Source of the DNA: Psychrilyobacter sp. | GTDB lineage: Bacteria; Fusobacteriota; Fusobacteriia; Fusobacteriales; Fusobacteriaceae | NCBI GenBank assembly: GCA_030621995.1 | Contig: JAUXGP010000030.1 | Coordinates: 1-10,878, forward strand | DNA length: 10,878 nucleotides | Reading direction: 5' to 3' | Part shown: in pieces, positions 1 through 6,759 of the stretch | How positions within the stretch are numbered: position 1 is the first letter of the stretch | How the letters are laid out: each line of letters opens with the position of its first letter | Translations under genes and position numbers: made by a program | Notes under the pieces: generated by a model | The model's database searches: none | Seen by the model: only the letters and a program-made list of their open reading frames with translations | Told to the model about the DNA's origin: nothing

Positions 1-92
1 AGTCACCTTGGAGACTACGAGGTTGATAGGTTGGGGGTGTAAGGGCTGTGAAGTCTTTAGCTGACCAATACTAATATGACGAACACTTAACC
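1..92 (+). rRNA. rrl: 23S ribosomal RNA, 3' end (partial)
   Basis: The first ~92 bases are the conserved 3' terminus of bacterial 23S rRNA. They include the stretch around GAGACTACGAGGTTGATAGG, the GTGTAAGGGCTGTGAAG region and the CTGACCAATACTAAT block that precedes the mature 3' end. The final ACTTAACC (85-92) is the strand expected to pair with the GGTTAAGT-type 5' end of 23S, which sets the end at about 92. Only this fragment is present, because the rest lies upstream of the window. No 5S rRNA follows; tRNA-Trp begins 84 bases later. A sequence starting inside 23S is typical of an assembly break at a multicopy rRNA operon. Confidence 0.95.
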
Positions 93-176
93 TAAAGCAA
101 AATGATTTAGAAGAAAAGAGTTAATTTTAAAAACATTATTATATAGTTTTGAATGTTTAAGTAATTAAATATTTAT

Positions 177-252
177 AGTTCAGTGGCTCAATTGGTAGAG
201 TAACGGTCTCCAAAACCGTGGGTTTAGGGTTCGAGTCCCTACTGGACTGCCA
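177..252 (+). tRNA. trnW: tRNA-Trp (anticodon CCA)
   Basis: A complete 76-base cloverleaf can be drawn. The acceptor AGTTCAG (177-183) pairs with CTGGACT (242-248) with one G-T wobble. The D stem GCTC (186-189) pairs with GAGT (198-201). The anticodon stem ACGGT/ACCGT (203-207/215-219) encloses loop CTCCAAA with anticodon CCA at 210-212. The variable loop has 5 bases, and the T stem TAGGG/CCCTA holds loop TTCGAGT. The discriminator base is G249, and CCA 250-252 is encoded in the DNA. It decodes UGG tryptophan codons. Its position just after 23S and before a terminator suggests cotranscription with the rRNA operon. Confidence 0.97.
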
Positions 253-263
253 TAAGAAATTTT

Positions 264-291
264 ATCCGGATATTTTATTCGGATTTTTTTT
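264..291 (+). terminator. Intrinsic terminator of the rRNA-tRNA operon
   Basis: ATCCG (264-268) pairs with CGGAT (280-284) around an AT-rich loop, followed directly by a T run (284-291). It lies 12 bases after the tRNA-Trp CCA end and faces the rRNA/tRNA direction. The stem is short, but the next hairpin (304-343) can act as a backup. Confidence 0.75.
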
Positions 292-303
292 ATTTTTAAA
301 ATA

Positions 304-343
304 AAAAAAGACATCTCCTCCACTAGGCAGAGATATCTTTTTT
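304..343 (-). terminator. Terminator hairpin of the minus-strand gene, probably bidirectional
   Basis: AAAAAAGACATCTC (304-317) and GAGATATCTTTTTT (330-343) form a 14-pair stem with one G-T wobble on the minus-strand RNA, with a 12-base loop. The minus-strand RNA ends in U's (complement of 303-309) and the plus strand has a T run at 338-343, so the hairpin can stop transcription from both sides. The stop codon of the minus-strand gene (323-325) lies in the loop, and its last codons form one arm. Confidence 0.75.
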
Positions 344-646
344 ATGGTGGCAGATTTTACACGGAACATATCCATCTTTTTTAGCCCGATCTAAAGGAAG
401 TTCAATCATAGTATCATGATAGTATCGGCATTCTTTGGTGTGATATTTTTTTGCATGAGCTGATACGAACACATGGGCTATCTTGTTTTTCTTTAAATCA
501 TTTTGAATCTTTTCTTTTAAAATTTCCTTATTTTTCATTGCAACTTCATCTTTTTCATTGATTGTTTCATGGGAATCCTTTGTCTTAGACCCTTTGAGTA
601 AAAAAAAGATAATAACAACCCCAATTAACAGGTAAACTCCAATCAT
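323..646 (-). CDS. Small membrane-anchored protein with a probable zinc-binding His/Cys site
   Basis: The protein has 107 residues. Residues 2-18 are a single hydrophobic segment, probably an uncleaved N-terminal anchor. Residues 20-57 are Lys/Glu-rich and likely helical. The C-terminal part (58-100) has the pattern H69-x3-C73 followed by C96-x2-C99 within YHTKECRYY...GYVPCKIC. This resembles the small Ada/nuclease-tail-type metal-binding module (YHtp.CRyl...A...Gy.PCk.C) found attached to many exported or membrane proteins. Four ligands His-Cys-Cys-Cys could hold zinc; that is inferred from the motif. A GAGGAG sequence (complement of 658-663) lies 11 bases before the ATG. The gene stands alone, convergent to the rRNA operon and divergent from the purine cluster, so context gives no function. 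I cannot name it. Confidence 0.8.
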   Translation of the reverse strand: MIGVYLLIGVVIIFFLLKGSKTKDSHETINEKDEVAMKNKEILKEKIQNDLKKNKIAHVFVSAHAKKYHTKECRYYHDTMIELPLDRAKKDGYVPCKICHHKKDISA

Positions 647-749
647 AATTTATCACACTCCTCAATTAGAAAAATATATTGTTGTATTACAAGTATGCTA
701 TATTATTTAAGGAAAACCAAATTTTTTTTATGAAGTTTAAGACTATTTA

Positions 750-778
750 TTGCTTTTTGAAAATTCTTATGGTATAGT
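750..778 (+). promoter_or_regulatory. Candidate promoter of the fhs-pur cluster (extended -10)
   Basis: TATAGT at 773-778 is preceded by TG at 770-771, giving an extended -10 (TGGTATAGT). A weak -35 TTGCTT lies at 750-755 with a 17-base spacer. Transcription would start near 785, a few bases before the purine aptamer, which is where a riboswitch leader promoter should be. This is a pattern match only. Confidence 0.5.
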
Positions 779-790
779 ATCCTCAAATAG

Positions 791-857
791 AACAATATAA
801 TTTCTCAATATGGGAGGAAGTTTCTACAAGTCACCGTAAACGGCTTACTATGGTATT
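791..857 (+). promoter_or_regulatory. Purine riboswitch aptamer, guanine-class, upstream of fhs
   Basis: The sequence carries the purine aptamer signature: TATAAT (796-801), L2 loop AATATGG (807-813), GTTTCTAC (820-827), L3 core CCGTAAA (834-840) and ACTAT (847-851). P2 is TTTCTC/GAGGAA (801-806/814-819), 6 pairs with one wobble. P3 is AAGTC/GGCTT (828-832/842-846). With xpt numbering, U47, U49, C50, U51 and A52 are present, and the specificity base C74 is C848, which predicts guanine (hypoxanthine-type) rather than adenine. P1 is unusually poor: only A797-T849, T796-A850, A795-T851 and, past a mismatch, C793-G853 and A792-T854 pair well. No terminator follows directly; the nearest is at 984-1024. 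Confidence 0.85.
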
Positions 858-927
858 AATATTTTTTTAATATCCGGATCAGTTAATTTTTAAATCAAGA
901 TAAAAATACAACTAATGGAGGATTAAC

Positions 928-1005
928 GTGAAGTACAAAATGAGGATGTTAAAAAAATTAAATAAAATAGAATTAACGAACAGTCCTAAGTCCGCATTGA
1001 GATAA
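928..1005 (+). CDS. Possible 25-codon leader peptide upstream of fhs
   Basis: A short reading frame starts with GTG at 928. A GGAGG at 917-921 lies 6 bases upstream, as strong a ribosome site as those of the pur genes. It encodes a basic 25-residue peptide starting MKYKMRMLKKLNKIELTNS and ending PKSALR. Codons 20-25 form the 5' arm and inner part of the terminator hairpin at 984-1024, and the TAA stop (1003-1005) sits in its loop. A ribosome translating to the stop would cover the hairpin and could favour read-through into fhs. The peptide shows no run of one diagnostic amino acid, so it does not look like a classical amino-acid attenuator. It may be a chance ORF, since only the ribosome site and its placement support it. 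Confidence 0.35.
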   Translation: MKYKMRMLKKLNKIELTNSPKSALR

Positions 1006-1029
1006 GTGTGCACTTAGGATTTTTATTTT
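984..1029 (+). terminator. Leader terminator (attenuator) before fhs
   Basis: TCCTAAGT (984-991) pairs perfectly with ACTTAGGA (1012-1019). Inside, GCA/TGC (994-996/1009-1011) adds pairs across a two-base bulge. The stem is followed by TTTTTATTTT (1020-1029). It sits just before the fhs ribosome site and after the purine aptamer, so it is the likely OFF structure of the leader. Confidence 0.8.
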
Positions 1030-1040
1030 AAGGAGGCAGC

Positions 1041-2711
1041 ATGAAAACAGATATTCAAATTGCTCAAGAAGCAAAGATACTCCACATTAGAGATATTGCA
1101 TCTAAGATAAATTTATCGGAAGATGATTATGATCAATATGGAAGATATAAAGCAAAATTAAATTTAGATATATTGAAAAAAAACAGTCATAAGAAAGACG
1201 GGAAATTGATCCTGGTAACGGCAATTACTCCTACACCAGCAGGAGAGGGAAAATCTACAGTTACTGTAGGTCTGACTCAGGCCATGAATAAGTTAGGGAA
1301 AAAATCTATAGCAGCATTGAGGGAACCATCTCTTGGTCCAGTATTTGGAATGAAGGGTGGAGCTACTGGTGGCGGACATTCTCAGGTGATTCCAATGGAG
1401 GATATAAATTTACACTTTACGGGAGATCTGCATGCAATTGGAGTAGCACATAACCTTATCTCAGCATGTATAGACAACCATATAAAACATGGAAACAAAC
1501 TGGATATAGACATGACTAAGATAGCTTTTAAAAGGGTTATGGATATGAACGACAGATCTCTCAGAAATATAGTGATTGGAATGGGTGGAATTGCCAATGG
1601 AATTCCAAGAGAAAATTCATTTCAAATAACGGTAGCCTCCGAGATAATGGCTATCCTCTGCTTATCAGAATCTATAATGGATCTGAAAAACAGAATCAGT
1701 GAGATAGTGTTTGGATTTGACAGAGCAGGGAAACCATTAAAAGTAAGGGACCTGAAGATAGAAGGTGCTATAGCAGCTCTCCTGAAAGAAGCGATTAAAC
1801 CAAACTTAGTTCAAACATTGGAAAATACCCCGGTAATAATCCACGGCGGACCATTTGCCAATATAGCTCACGGGTGTAACTCATTGTTAGCTACTAAGAT
1901 GGCTCTTAAATTATCTGATTATGCAATAACAGAGGCCGGATTTGCAGCAGATTTAGGAGCAGAAAAATTCTTGGATATAAAATGCAGAAAAGGCGGATTA
2001 AAACCCAGTGCTGTAGTCATAGTAGCTACGGTAAAAGCCCTTAAATTACATGGCGGAATGAACCCTAAAGAGCTGAAGGAAGAAAATTTAGAAGCTTTAG
2101 TCAGAGGAATAGAAAATTTAGATAAACATATAGAAAATATGAAAAACTTCGGCTTGCCGGTGGTAGTAGCTGTAAATAAATTTGTTACAGACAGTGAAGC
2201 GGAATTAAACTTTATTAAAACTCACTGTGAAAAACTAGGTGTACCGGTAGCTCTGTGTGATGTATGGGCTAATGGTGGAGCTGGTGGAATAGAACTGGCA
2301 AACTTAGTGATAGATGAGATAGAAAACAAGGAAAATAATTTTAAATATCTTTATAGAGTAGAAGATTCTATTGTGGAAAAGATAGAAAAGATAGTAAAAG
2401 ATATCTATGGCGGAGATGGAGTAATATTTACACCTAAAGCTAAAAAGATGATAAAAACATTAAATGAATACGGTTATGATAAACTGCCTATCTGTATGTC
2501 GAAAACTCAAAAATCTATCTCAGACAATCCCAAACTAATGGGCAGACCAAGTGGATTTACTGTGACAATAAATGAATTGAGATTATCGGCCGGAGCAGGG
2601 TTTATCGTAGCAATGGCTGGAAGCATCTTAGATATGCCGGGATTACCAAAAATACCTTCGGCAGAATTGATCGATATAGATGAAGATGGAATAATCTCTG
2701 GATTATTTTAA
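1041..2711 (+). CDS. fhs: Formate--tetrahydrofolate ligase (10-formyl-THF synthetase)
   Basis: The enzyme is cytoplasmic and joins formate to tetrahydrofolate using ATP, giving 10-formyl-THF. At 556 residues it has the normal family length. The P-loop TPAGEGKST is at residues 65-73. The first family signature region [14 protein letters not shown] lies at about 103-116, followed by [12 protein letters not shown]. The second signature [12 protein letters not shown] lies at 328-339; it has Lys where many homologues have Arg. The start is fixed by AAGGAGG (1030-1036) four bases before ATG. It is the first gene of the purine cluster and would supply the formyl donor for PurN and, elsewhere, PurH. 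The leader carries a purine aptamer and a terminator, so purine-dependent premature termination is the likely control. The next gene is 191 bases downstream behind a second riboswitch. Confidence 0.97.
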   Translation: MKTDIQIAQEAKILHIRDIASKINLSEDDYDQYGRYKAKLNLDILKKNSHKKDGKLILVTAITPTPAGEGKSTVTVGLTQAMNKLGKKSIAALREPSLGPVFGMKGGATGGGHSQVIPMEDINLHFTGDLHAIGVAHNLISACIDNHIKHGNKLDIDMTKIAFKRVMDMNDRSLRNIVIGMGGIANGIPRENSFQITVASEIMAILCLSESIMDLKNRISEIVFGFDRAGKPLKVRDLKIEGAIAALLKEAIKPNLVQTLENTPVIIHGGPFANIAHGCNSLLATKMALKLSDYAITEAGFAADLGAEKFLDIKCRKGGLKPSAVVIVATVKALKLHGGMNPKELKEENLEALVRGIENLDKHIENMKNFGLPVVVAVNKFVTDSEAELNFIKTHCEKLGVPVALCDVWANGGAGGIELANLVIDEIENKENNFKYLYRVEDSIVEKIEKIVKDIYGGDGVIFTPKAKKMIKTLNEYGYDKLPICMSKTQKSISDNPKLMGRPSGFTVTINELRLSAGAGFIVAMAGSILDMPGLPKIPSAELIDIDEDGIISGLF

Positions 2712-2725
2712 AAAAATCAAATAAA

Positions 2726-2790
2726 ACTTATATATACCCATAATATGGTTGGGAGTCTCTACGGTTTACCTTAAATAAGCCGCTATAAGT
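2726..2790 (+). promoter_or_regulatory. Purine riboswitch aptamer, guanine-class variant, upstream of purL
   Basis: P1 is a perfect 7-pair helix, ACTTATA/TATAAGT (2726-2732/2784-2790). P2 is CCCA/TGGG (2737-2740/2750-2753) with flanking mismatches, and its loop AATATGG (2742-2748) is canonical. The junction GTCTCTAC (2755-2762) keeps U47, U49, C50, U51 and A52, with C at the flipped-out position 48. P3 is GGTTTA/TAAGCC (2763-2768/2776-2781) with one wobble, and its loop CCTTAAA matches CCnTAAA. C74 is C2783, predicting a guanine-type ligand. The base at position 73 is G2782 instead of the usual A, next to the binding pocket. The P1 3' strand is also complementary to the downstream terminator loop. 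Confidence 0.85.
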
Positions 2791-2810
2791 AAATGAAAGT
2801 ACTTGGTTAG

Positions 2811-2855
2811 ATCCCGGGGCTATTTTTACTTATAAAAAATAGCTCTGGGATTTTT
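2811..2855 (+). terminator. Riboswitch-controlled terminator before purL
   Basis: ATCCCGGGGCTATTTTT (2811-2827) pairs along its length with the complementary stretch ending GCTCTGGGAT (to 2851), with two G-U wobbles, and is followed by a T run (2851-2855). Its 5' arm and loop contain TTTACTTATA (2825-2834), exactly complementary to TATAAGTAAA (2784-2793), which includes the P1 3' strand. With ligand bound, P1 forms and the terminator forms (OFF). Without ligand, the P1 strand can invade the terminator (ON). Confidence 0.9.
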
Positions 2856-2902
2856 GTTGTAAGAGAGGAAATTATATTTATTCATAAAAATTAGGAGGAG
2901 TC

Positions 2903-5900
2903 ATGAATCATCGTATCTATGTAGAAAAAAAAGAAGAATTTGCTGTAGAAGCAAAAAAACTAAAGACTGAATTAAAGGAAAATTTAAATTTAGTTCATTT
3001 GGAGAAGGTCAGAATAATAAATATATATGATCTTTTCAATGTAAAAAAAGATGAAATATCTACAATAAAAGAAGTGGTGCTTTCAGAAACTGTAGTAGAT
3101 TATACCTACGACACTTTAGATTTAAAGGATAAAAATTATCTAGCTGTAGAATTTTTACCAGGTCAATTTGACCAGAGGGCAGACTCAGCTGTCCAATGTA
3201 TAAATTTAATTTGTGAAGAGAGTGAAGATATATCGGTAAAAACAGGAAAACTCCTTATATTTTCCGGTAAACTGTCTTCTGAAGATATGAAAAAAATAAA
3301 AAAATACTATATAAATGAAGTTGAAATGAGGGAAAAAGATCTATCTAACATGGTGGAAGATGAGATAACTCCTCCAGATGAAGTGGAAATCCATAAAGGT
3401 TTTAACTCTTACACCGAGGTTGAATTAGAAAATTTTAGAAAATCTTGCGGTTTAGCCATGACTACAGCTGATATTGTGCATATTCAAAAATATTTTAGAG
3501 ATGAAGAGGGGAGAGATCCCAGTGATACAGAGATAAAAGTATTGGATACTTACTGGTCGGATCACTGCAGGCATACTACCTTTGAGACAATATTAGAAAA
3601 AATCACCCTGCCAAAGGGAAGATTTGAAGAAACTTTACAGTCGACATTCAATGAATACCTGGAAAGCAGAAGGGATGCCCATGGGGAAAGGATAGAGCAA
3701 AAACCGATGACCCTTATGGATATGGCTACCATATCAGCCAGGGAGATGAGAAAGAATGGAATATTAGGTGATGTAGAAGTATCAGAAGAAATAAATGCCT
3801 GTTCTGTATATATAGATGTGGATATAGAAAAAGATGGGAAAAAAGAGATAGAAAAATGGCTTCTGATGTTTAAAAACGAAACTCATAATCATCCTACCGA
3901 GATTGAACCATTTGGAGGAGCTTCTACCTGTATAGGTGGTGCCATAAGAGATCCATTATCCGGGAGAGCATATATCTATCAGGCTATCAGAGTGACAGGA
4001 TCGGCGAACCCGCTGGAAAAACTAGAGGATACTCTTCCCGGTAAATTATCCCAGAGGAAGATAACTACAACAGCAGCCCATGGGTATTCATCATATGGAA
4101 ATCAAATAGGTGTGGCAACATCCCATGTGGCAGAGATCTATCACGAAGGATATAAGGCTAAAAGGATGGAAGTAGGAGCGGTAGTAGCAGCCACGCCGGC
4201 AAGGAATGTACGTCGTGAAACTCCCAATCCCGGGGATAAGATAATCTTACTGGGAGGGAAAACCGGAAGAGATGGATGCGGGGGAGCCACAGGTTCTTCC
4301 AAGGAACATGATATCAATTCTATAACTGCCTGCTCAGCTGAGGTACAAAAAGGAAATGCCCCGGAAGAGAGAAAGATCCAAAAATTATTTAGGAATCCGG
4401 AGGTAACCAGATTAATTAAAAAATGTAATGACTTTGGTGCCGGGGGAGTATCGGTAGCAATTGGAGAATTGGCGGATGGATTAATAATAAATTTAGATAA
4501 AGTACCGGTAAAATATGAGGGGTTAAACGGAACGGAACTGGCTATATCTGAATCGCAAGAGAGGATGGCAGTGGTAGTAGAAGGTAAGGATGTAGAAAAA
4601 TTCCTGAAATTATCTGACATTGAAAACTTAGAGGCAGTAGAAGTAGCCGTGGTTACAGAAGAAAGAAGATTAATAATTAATTGGAAAGGAAAATCCATAG
4701 TAGATCTCAGTCGTGATTTCCTGGATACCAATGGTGTCACTGGATATATGGATATAGAGGTAGAAAGGCCAGACTCAGAAAGTCCAATGGAAACTCCTAA
4801 TACTACAGGAACAACACTGGAAGAAAAAGTTATGAACAGAATAAGTTCCCTCAATGTAAGTTCTCAAAAGGGACTTATGGAGATGTTTGATTCAACAATC
4901 GGGGCAGGTACGGTGTTGATGCCATTTGGTGGTAAATACCAGCTTACTCCTACAGAGGGATCGGTTCATAAGATACCATTATTGGAGGGGACTACAGATA
5001 CAGCATCTGCAATAACCTGGGGATATAACCCGCTGATTACTAAGTGGTCACCATATCATGGTGGAGCCTATGCAGTGGTAGAATCACTGGCTAAGATAGT
5101 AGCTGTAGGGGGAGATTACAGAGGAGTAAGGTTATCATTTCAAGAGTATTTTGAAAAATTAGGAGACAATCCTAAAAAATGGGGAAAACCATTTGCAGCC
5201 TTATTGGGGACACAATATATGATGAAAAATTTCAATATCCCTGCCATCGGCGGGAAGGACAGTATGAGTGGAAGTTTTAATGATATAGACGTACCACCTA
5301 CACTGATCTCCTTTGCAGTAACAAAGGTTCTGGCCTCTAATGTGATCTCGCCGGAATTAAAGAACAGCGGTAACAATTTATACCTGATTCAGCATAATAT
5401 GAATGAGGATCTTATGCCTAATTTAGATCAATTGAAATCTAACTTTGAATATATCCATGAAAATATAAAGGATAAGAAGATCATCTCTGCCATGACTGTA
5501 AGGGGCGGAGGAATAATTGAAACGATCTCTAAGATGAGTTTTGGAAATATGGTAGGAGCTAAGATTTCAATGAAAGAAGATGAATTATTTGAGATGGGAT
5601 ATGGATCGATCCTGGTTGAAACTCCTCATATCTTAGAAGATGATAATGCAGTCTTAGTAGGAGAAACCATCTCGGCTAAGGAATTAATTATAAATGATAA
5701 GATAATTAAATTGGATGAATTATTAGGTAAGTGGAAGGAAACTTTAAATGAAATATTCCCTGAAATAGCAGAAGGAGAGTCATTTGAAAGTGAAAAATTA
5801 AAAATAGAAAGTTTAAATATAAAGAAAAAAGAACTAAAAAGTATGAAACCTAGAGTTAGGGTAGAAAATCCAAGGGTGTTTGTACCGGCTTTCCCGGGAA

Positions 5901-6661
5901 CTAACTGTGAATATGACTCTATGAAAGCCTTTGCTAAGGAGGGTGCACTGCCATTTACAATGACATTTAGAAACTTAACTATGGGTCATATTACTAAATC
6001 TATAGAGGAGATGGCAGACCATATAGACAACTGTGAGATCTTAATGTTACCGGGGGGATTCTCAGCAGGAGATGAGCCGGAGGGATCAGCTAAATTTATA
6101 GCAACTATTCTCAGGAATGAAAAGATAAAGGGAGCAGTGGAGAGATTATTAGGCAGAGACGGATTGATCTTAGGGATATGCAACGGATTCCAAGCCCTTG
6201 TAAAATCAGGCCTATTGCCCAATGGAGTAATCGGAGACCTGGATGAAGATTCTCCTACTCTGACTTATAACGATATCAACAGACATATATCGAAAATTGT
6301 GACCACTAAGGTTGTATCGAATAATTCACCATGGCTGACCGATATTGCAGCGGGATCGAAACATCAGATAGCTGTATCCCATGGGGAAGGAAAATTTGTT
6401 GTAGGAGAAGAAAAATTAAAGGAATTAATAGAGAATGGCCAGATAGCCACTCAATATGTAGACCTGGATGGGAATCCAACCGGTCATGGAGAATATAATC
6501 CAAATGGATCTATCTATGCAATCGAAGGGATAACTTCTAAAGATGGAAGGATCTTCGGTAAAATGGGACATTCAGAGAGGGTAGGAGAAAATTTATATAA
6601 AAACATTTTAGGAGACAAAGAACAGAATATCTTTAGAAATGGCGTGAATTATTTTAGATAA
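2903..6661 (+). CDS. purL: Phosphoribosylformylglycinamidine synthase, large single-chain type
   Basis: The enzyme converts FGAR, glutamine and ATP to FGAM. At 1252 residues it is the long form with an N-terminal PurS-like part, two AIRS-type synthetase halves and a C-terminal glutaminase, so separate purS and purQ are not needed. Visible motifs are DTYWSDHCRHTTF (215-227), NETHNHPTEIEPFGG (325-339, FGAR/ATP site) and, in the second half, IGGKDSMSGSFND. The glutaminase starts near 990 (FVPAFPGTNC, 993-1002). Its nucleophile is C1093 in GICNGFQAL, and the likely rest of the triad is H1223 and E1225 in GHSERV. AGGAGG at 2893-2898 supports the start. The gene lies directly behind its own guanine-class riboswitch. 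The domain layout resembles the clostridial/fusobacterial type more than the proteobacterial one, which is inference from length and the N-terminus. Confidence 0.97.
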   Translation: MNHRIYVEKKEEFAVEAKKLKTELKENLNLVHLEKVRIINIYDLFNVKKDEISTIKEVVLSETVVDYTYDTLDLKDKNYLAVEFLPGQFDQRADSAVQCINLICEESEDISVKTGKLLIFSGKLSSEDMKKIKKYYINEVEMREKDLSNMVEDEITPPDEVEIHKGFNSYTEVELENFRKSCGLAMTTADIVHIQKYFRDEEGRDPSDTEIKVLDTYWSDHCRHTTFETILEKITLPKGRFEETLQSTFNEYLESRRDAHGERIEQKPMTLMDMATISAREMRKNGILGDVEVSEEINACSVYIDVDIEKDGKKEIEKWLLMFKNETHNHPTEIEPFGGASTCIGGAIRDPLSGRAYIYQAIRVTGSANPLEKLEDTLPGKLSQRKITTTAAHGYSSYGNQIGVATSHVAEIYHEGYKAKRMEVGAVVAATPARNVRRETPNPGDKIILLGGKTGRDGCGGATGSSKEHDINSITACSAEVQKGNAPEERKIQKLFRNPEVTRLIKKCNDFGAGGVSVAIGELADGLIINLDKVPVKYEGLNGTELAISESQERMAVVVEGKDVEKFLKLSDIENLEAVEVAVVTEERRLIINWKGKSIVDLSRDFLDTNGVTGYMDIEVERPDSESPMETPNTTGTTLEEKVMNRISSLNVSSQKGLMEMFDSTIGAGTVLMPFGGKYQLTPTEGSVHKIPLLEGTTDTASAITWGYNPLITKWSPYHGGAYAVVESLAKIVAVGGDYRGVRLSFQEYFEKLGDNPKKWGKPFAALLGTQYMMKNFNIPAIGGKDSMSGSFNDIDVPPTLISFAVTKVLASNVISPELKNSGNNLYLIQHNMNEDLMPNLDQLKSNFEYIHENIKDKKIISAMTVRGGGIIETISKMSFGNMVGAKISMKEDELFEMGYGSILVETPHILEDDNAVLVGETISAKELIINDKIIKLDELLGKWKETLNEIFPEIAEGESFESEKLKIESLNIKKKELKSMKPRVRVENPRVFVPAFPGTNCEYDSMKAFAKEGALPFTMTFRNLTMGHITKSIEEMADHIDNCEILMLPGGFSAGDEPEGSAKFIATILRNEKIKGAVERLLGRDGLILGICNGFQALVKSGLLPNGVIGDLDEDSPTLTYNDINRHISKIVTTKVVSNNSPWLTDIAAGSKHQIAVSHGEGKFVVGEEKLKELIENGQIATQYVDLDGNPTGHGEYNPNGSIYAIEGITSKDGRIFGKMGHSERVGENLYKNILGDKEQNIFRNGVNYFR

Positions 6662-6664
6662 CCC

Positions 6665-6730
6665 TCTCTCGCCCGTTGGGCACTCTCCCCCTCAATAGGG
6701 GGAAAGATCAACTATAAGTTTCGCTTATAA
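6665..6730 (+). repeat. Cluster of three small hairpins between purL and purE, repeat-like
   Basis: Three consecutive palindromes fill most of the gap: GCCC-GTT-GGGC (6671-6681), TCCCCCT-CAAT-AGGGGGA (6686-6703, seven perfect pairs) and TATAAG-TTTCG-CTTATA (6713-6729). The GC-rich composition contrasts with its surroundings and looks like a dispersed intergenic repeat. None of the hairpins is followed by a T run, so it is not a classical terminator. It may act as a transcript-stabilising or processing site. Whether it recurs in the genome cannot be seen here. Confidence 0.5.
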
Positions 6731-6759
6731 AAAGAAAGAGCAAAAAAGGAGGATAAATT

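Noticed and set aside
131..158. Inverted repeat AAACATT/AATGTTT between 23S and tRNA-Trp
   Set aside because: Seven AT-rich pairs with a 14-base loop and no T run. It might be a processing hairpin, but there is too little to support a feature.
861..880. T run just after the fhs aptamer as a riboswitch terminator
   Set aside because: No stable GC-containing hairpin precedes the T run at 862-868; the only complementary pieces are short A/T stretches.
2667..2695. Promoter-like TTGATC-17-AATAAT at the 3' end of fhs, before the purL riboswitch
   Set aside because: The match is weak and inside coding sequence. Read-through from fhs is simpler, though a separate start cannot be excluded.
4141..4854. 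Long open frame on the minus strand (237 codons) inside purL
   Set aside because: It lies wholly within the well-supported purL coding sequence, its translation is low-complexity Ser/Thr/Pro-rich without motifs, and it has no convincing ribosome site. It is an antisense shadow.
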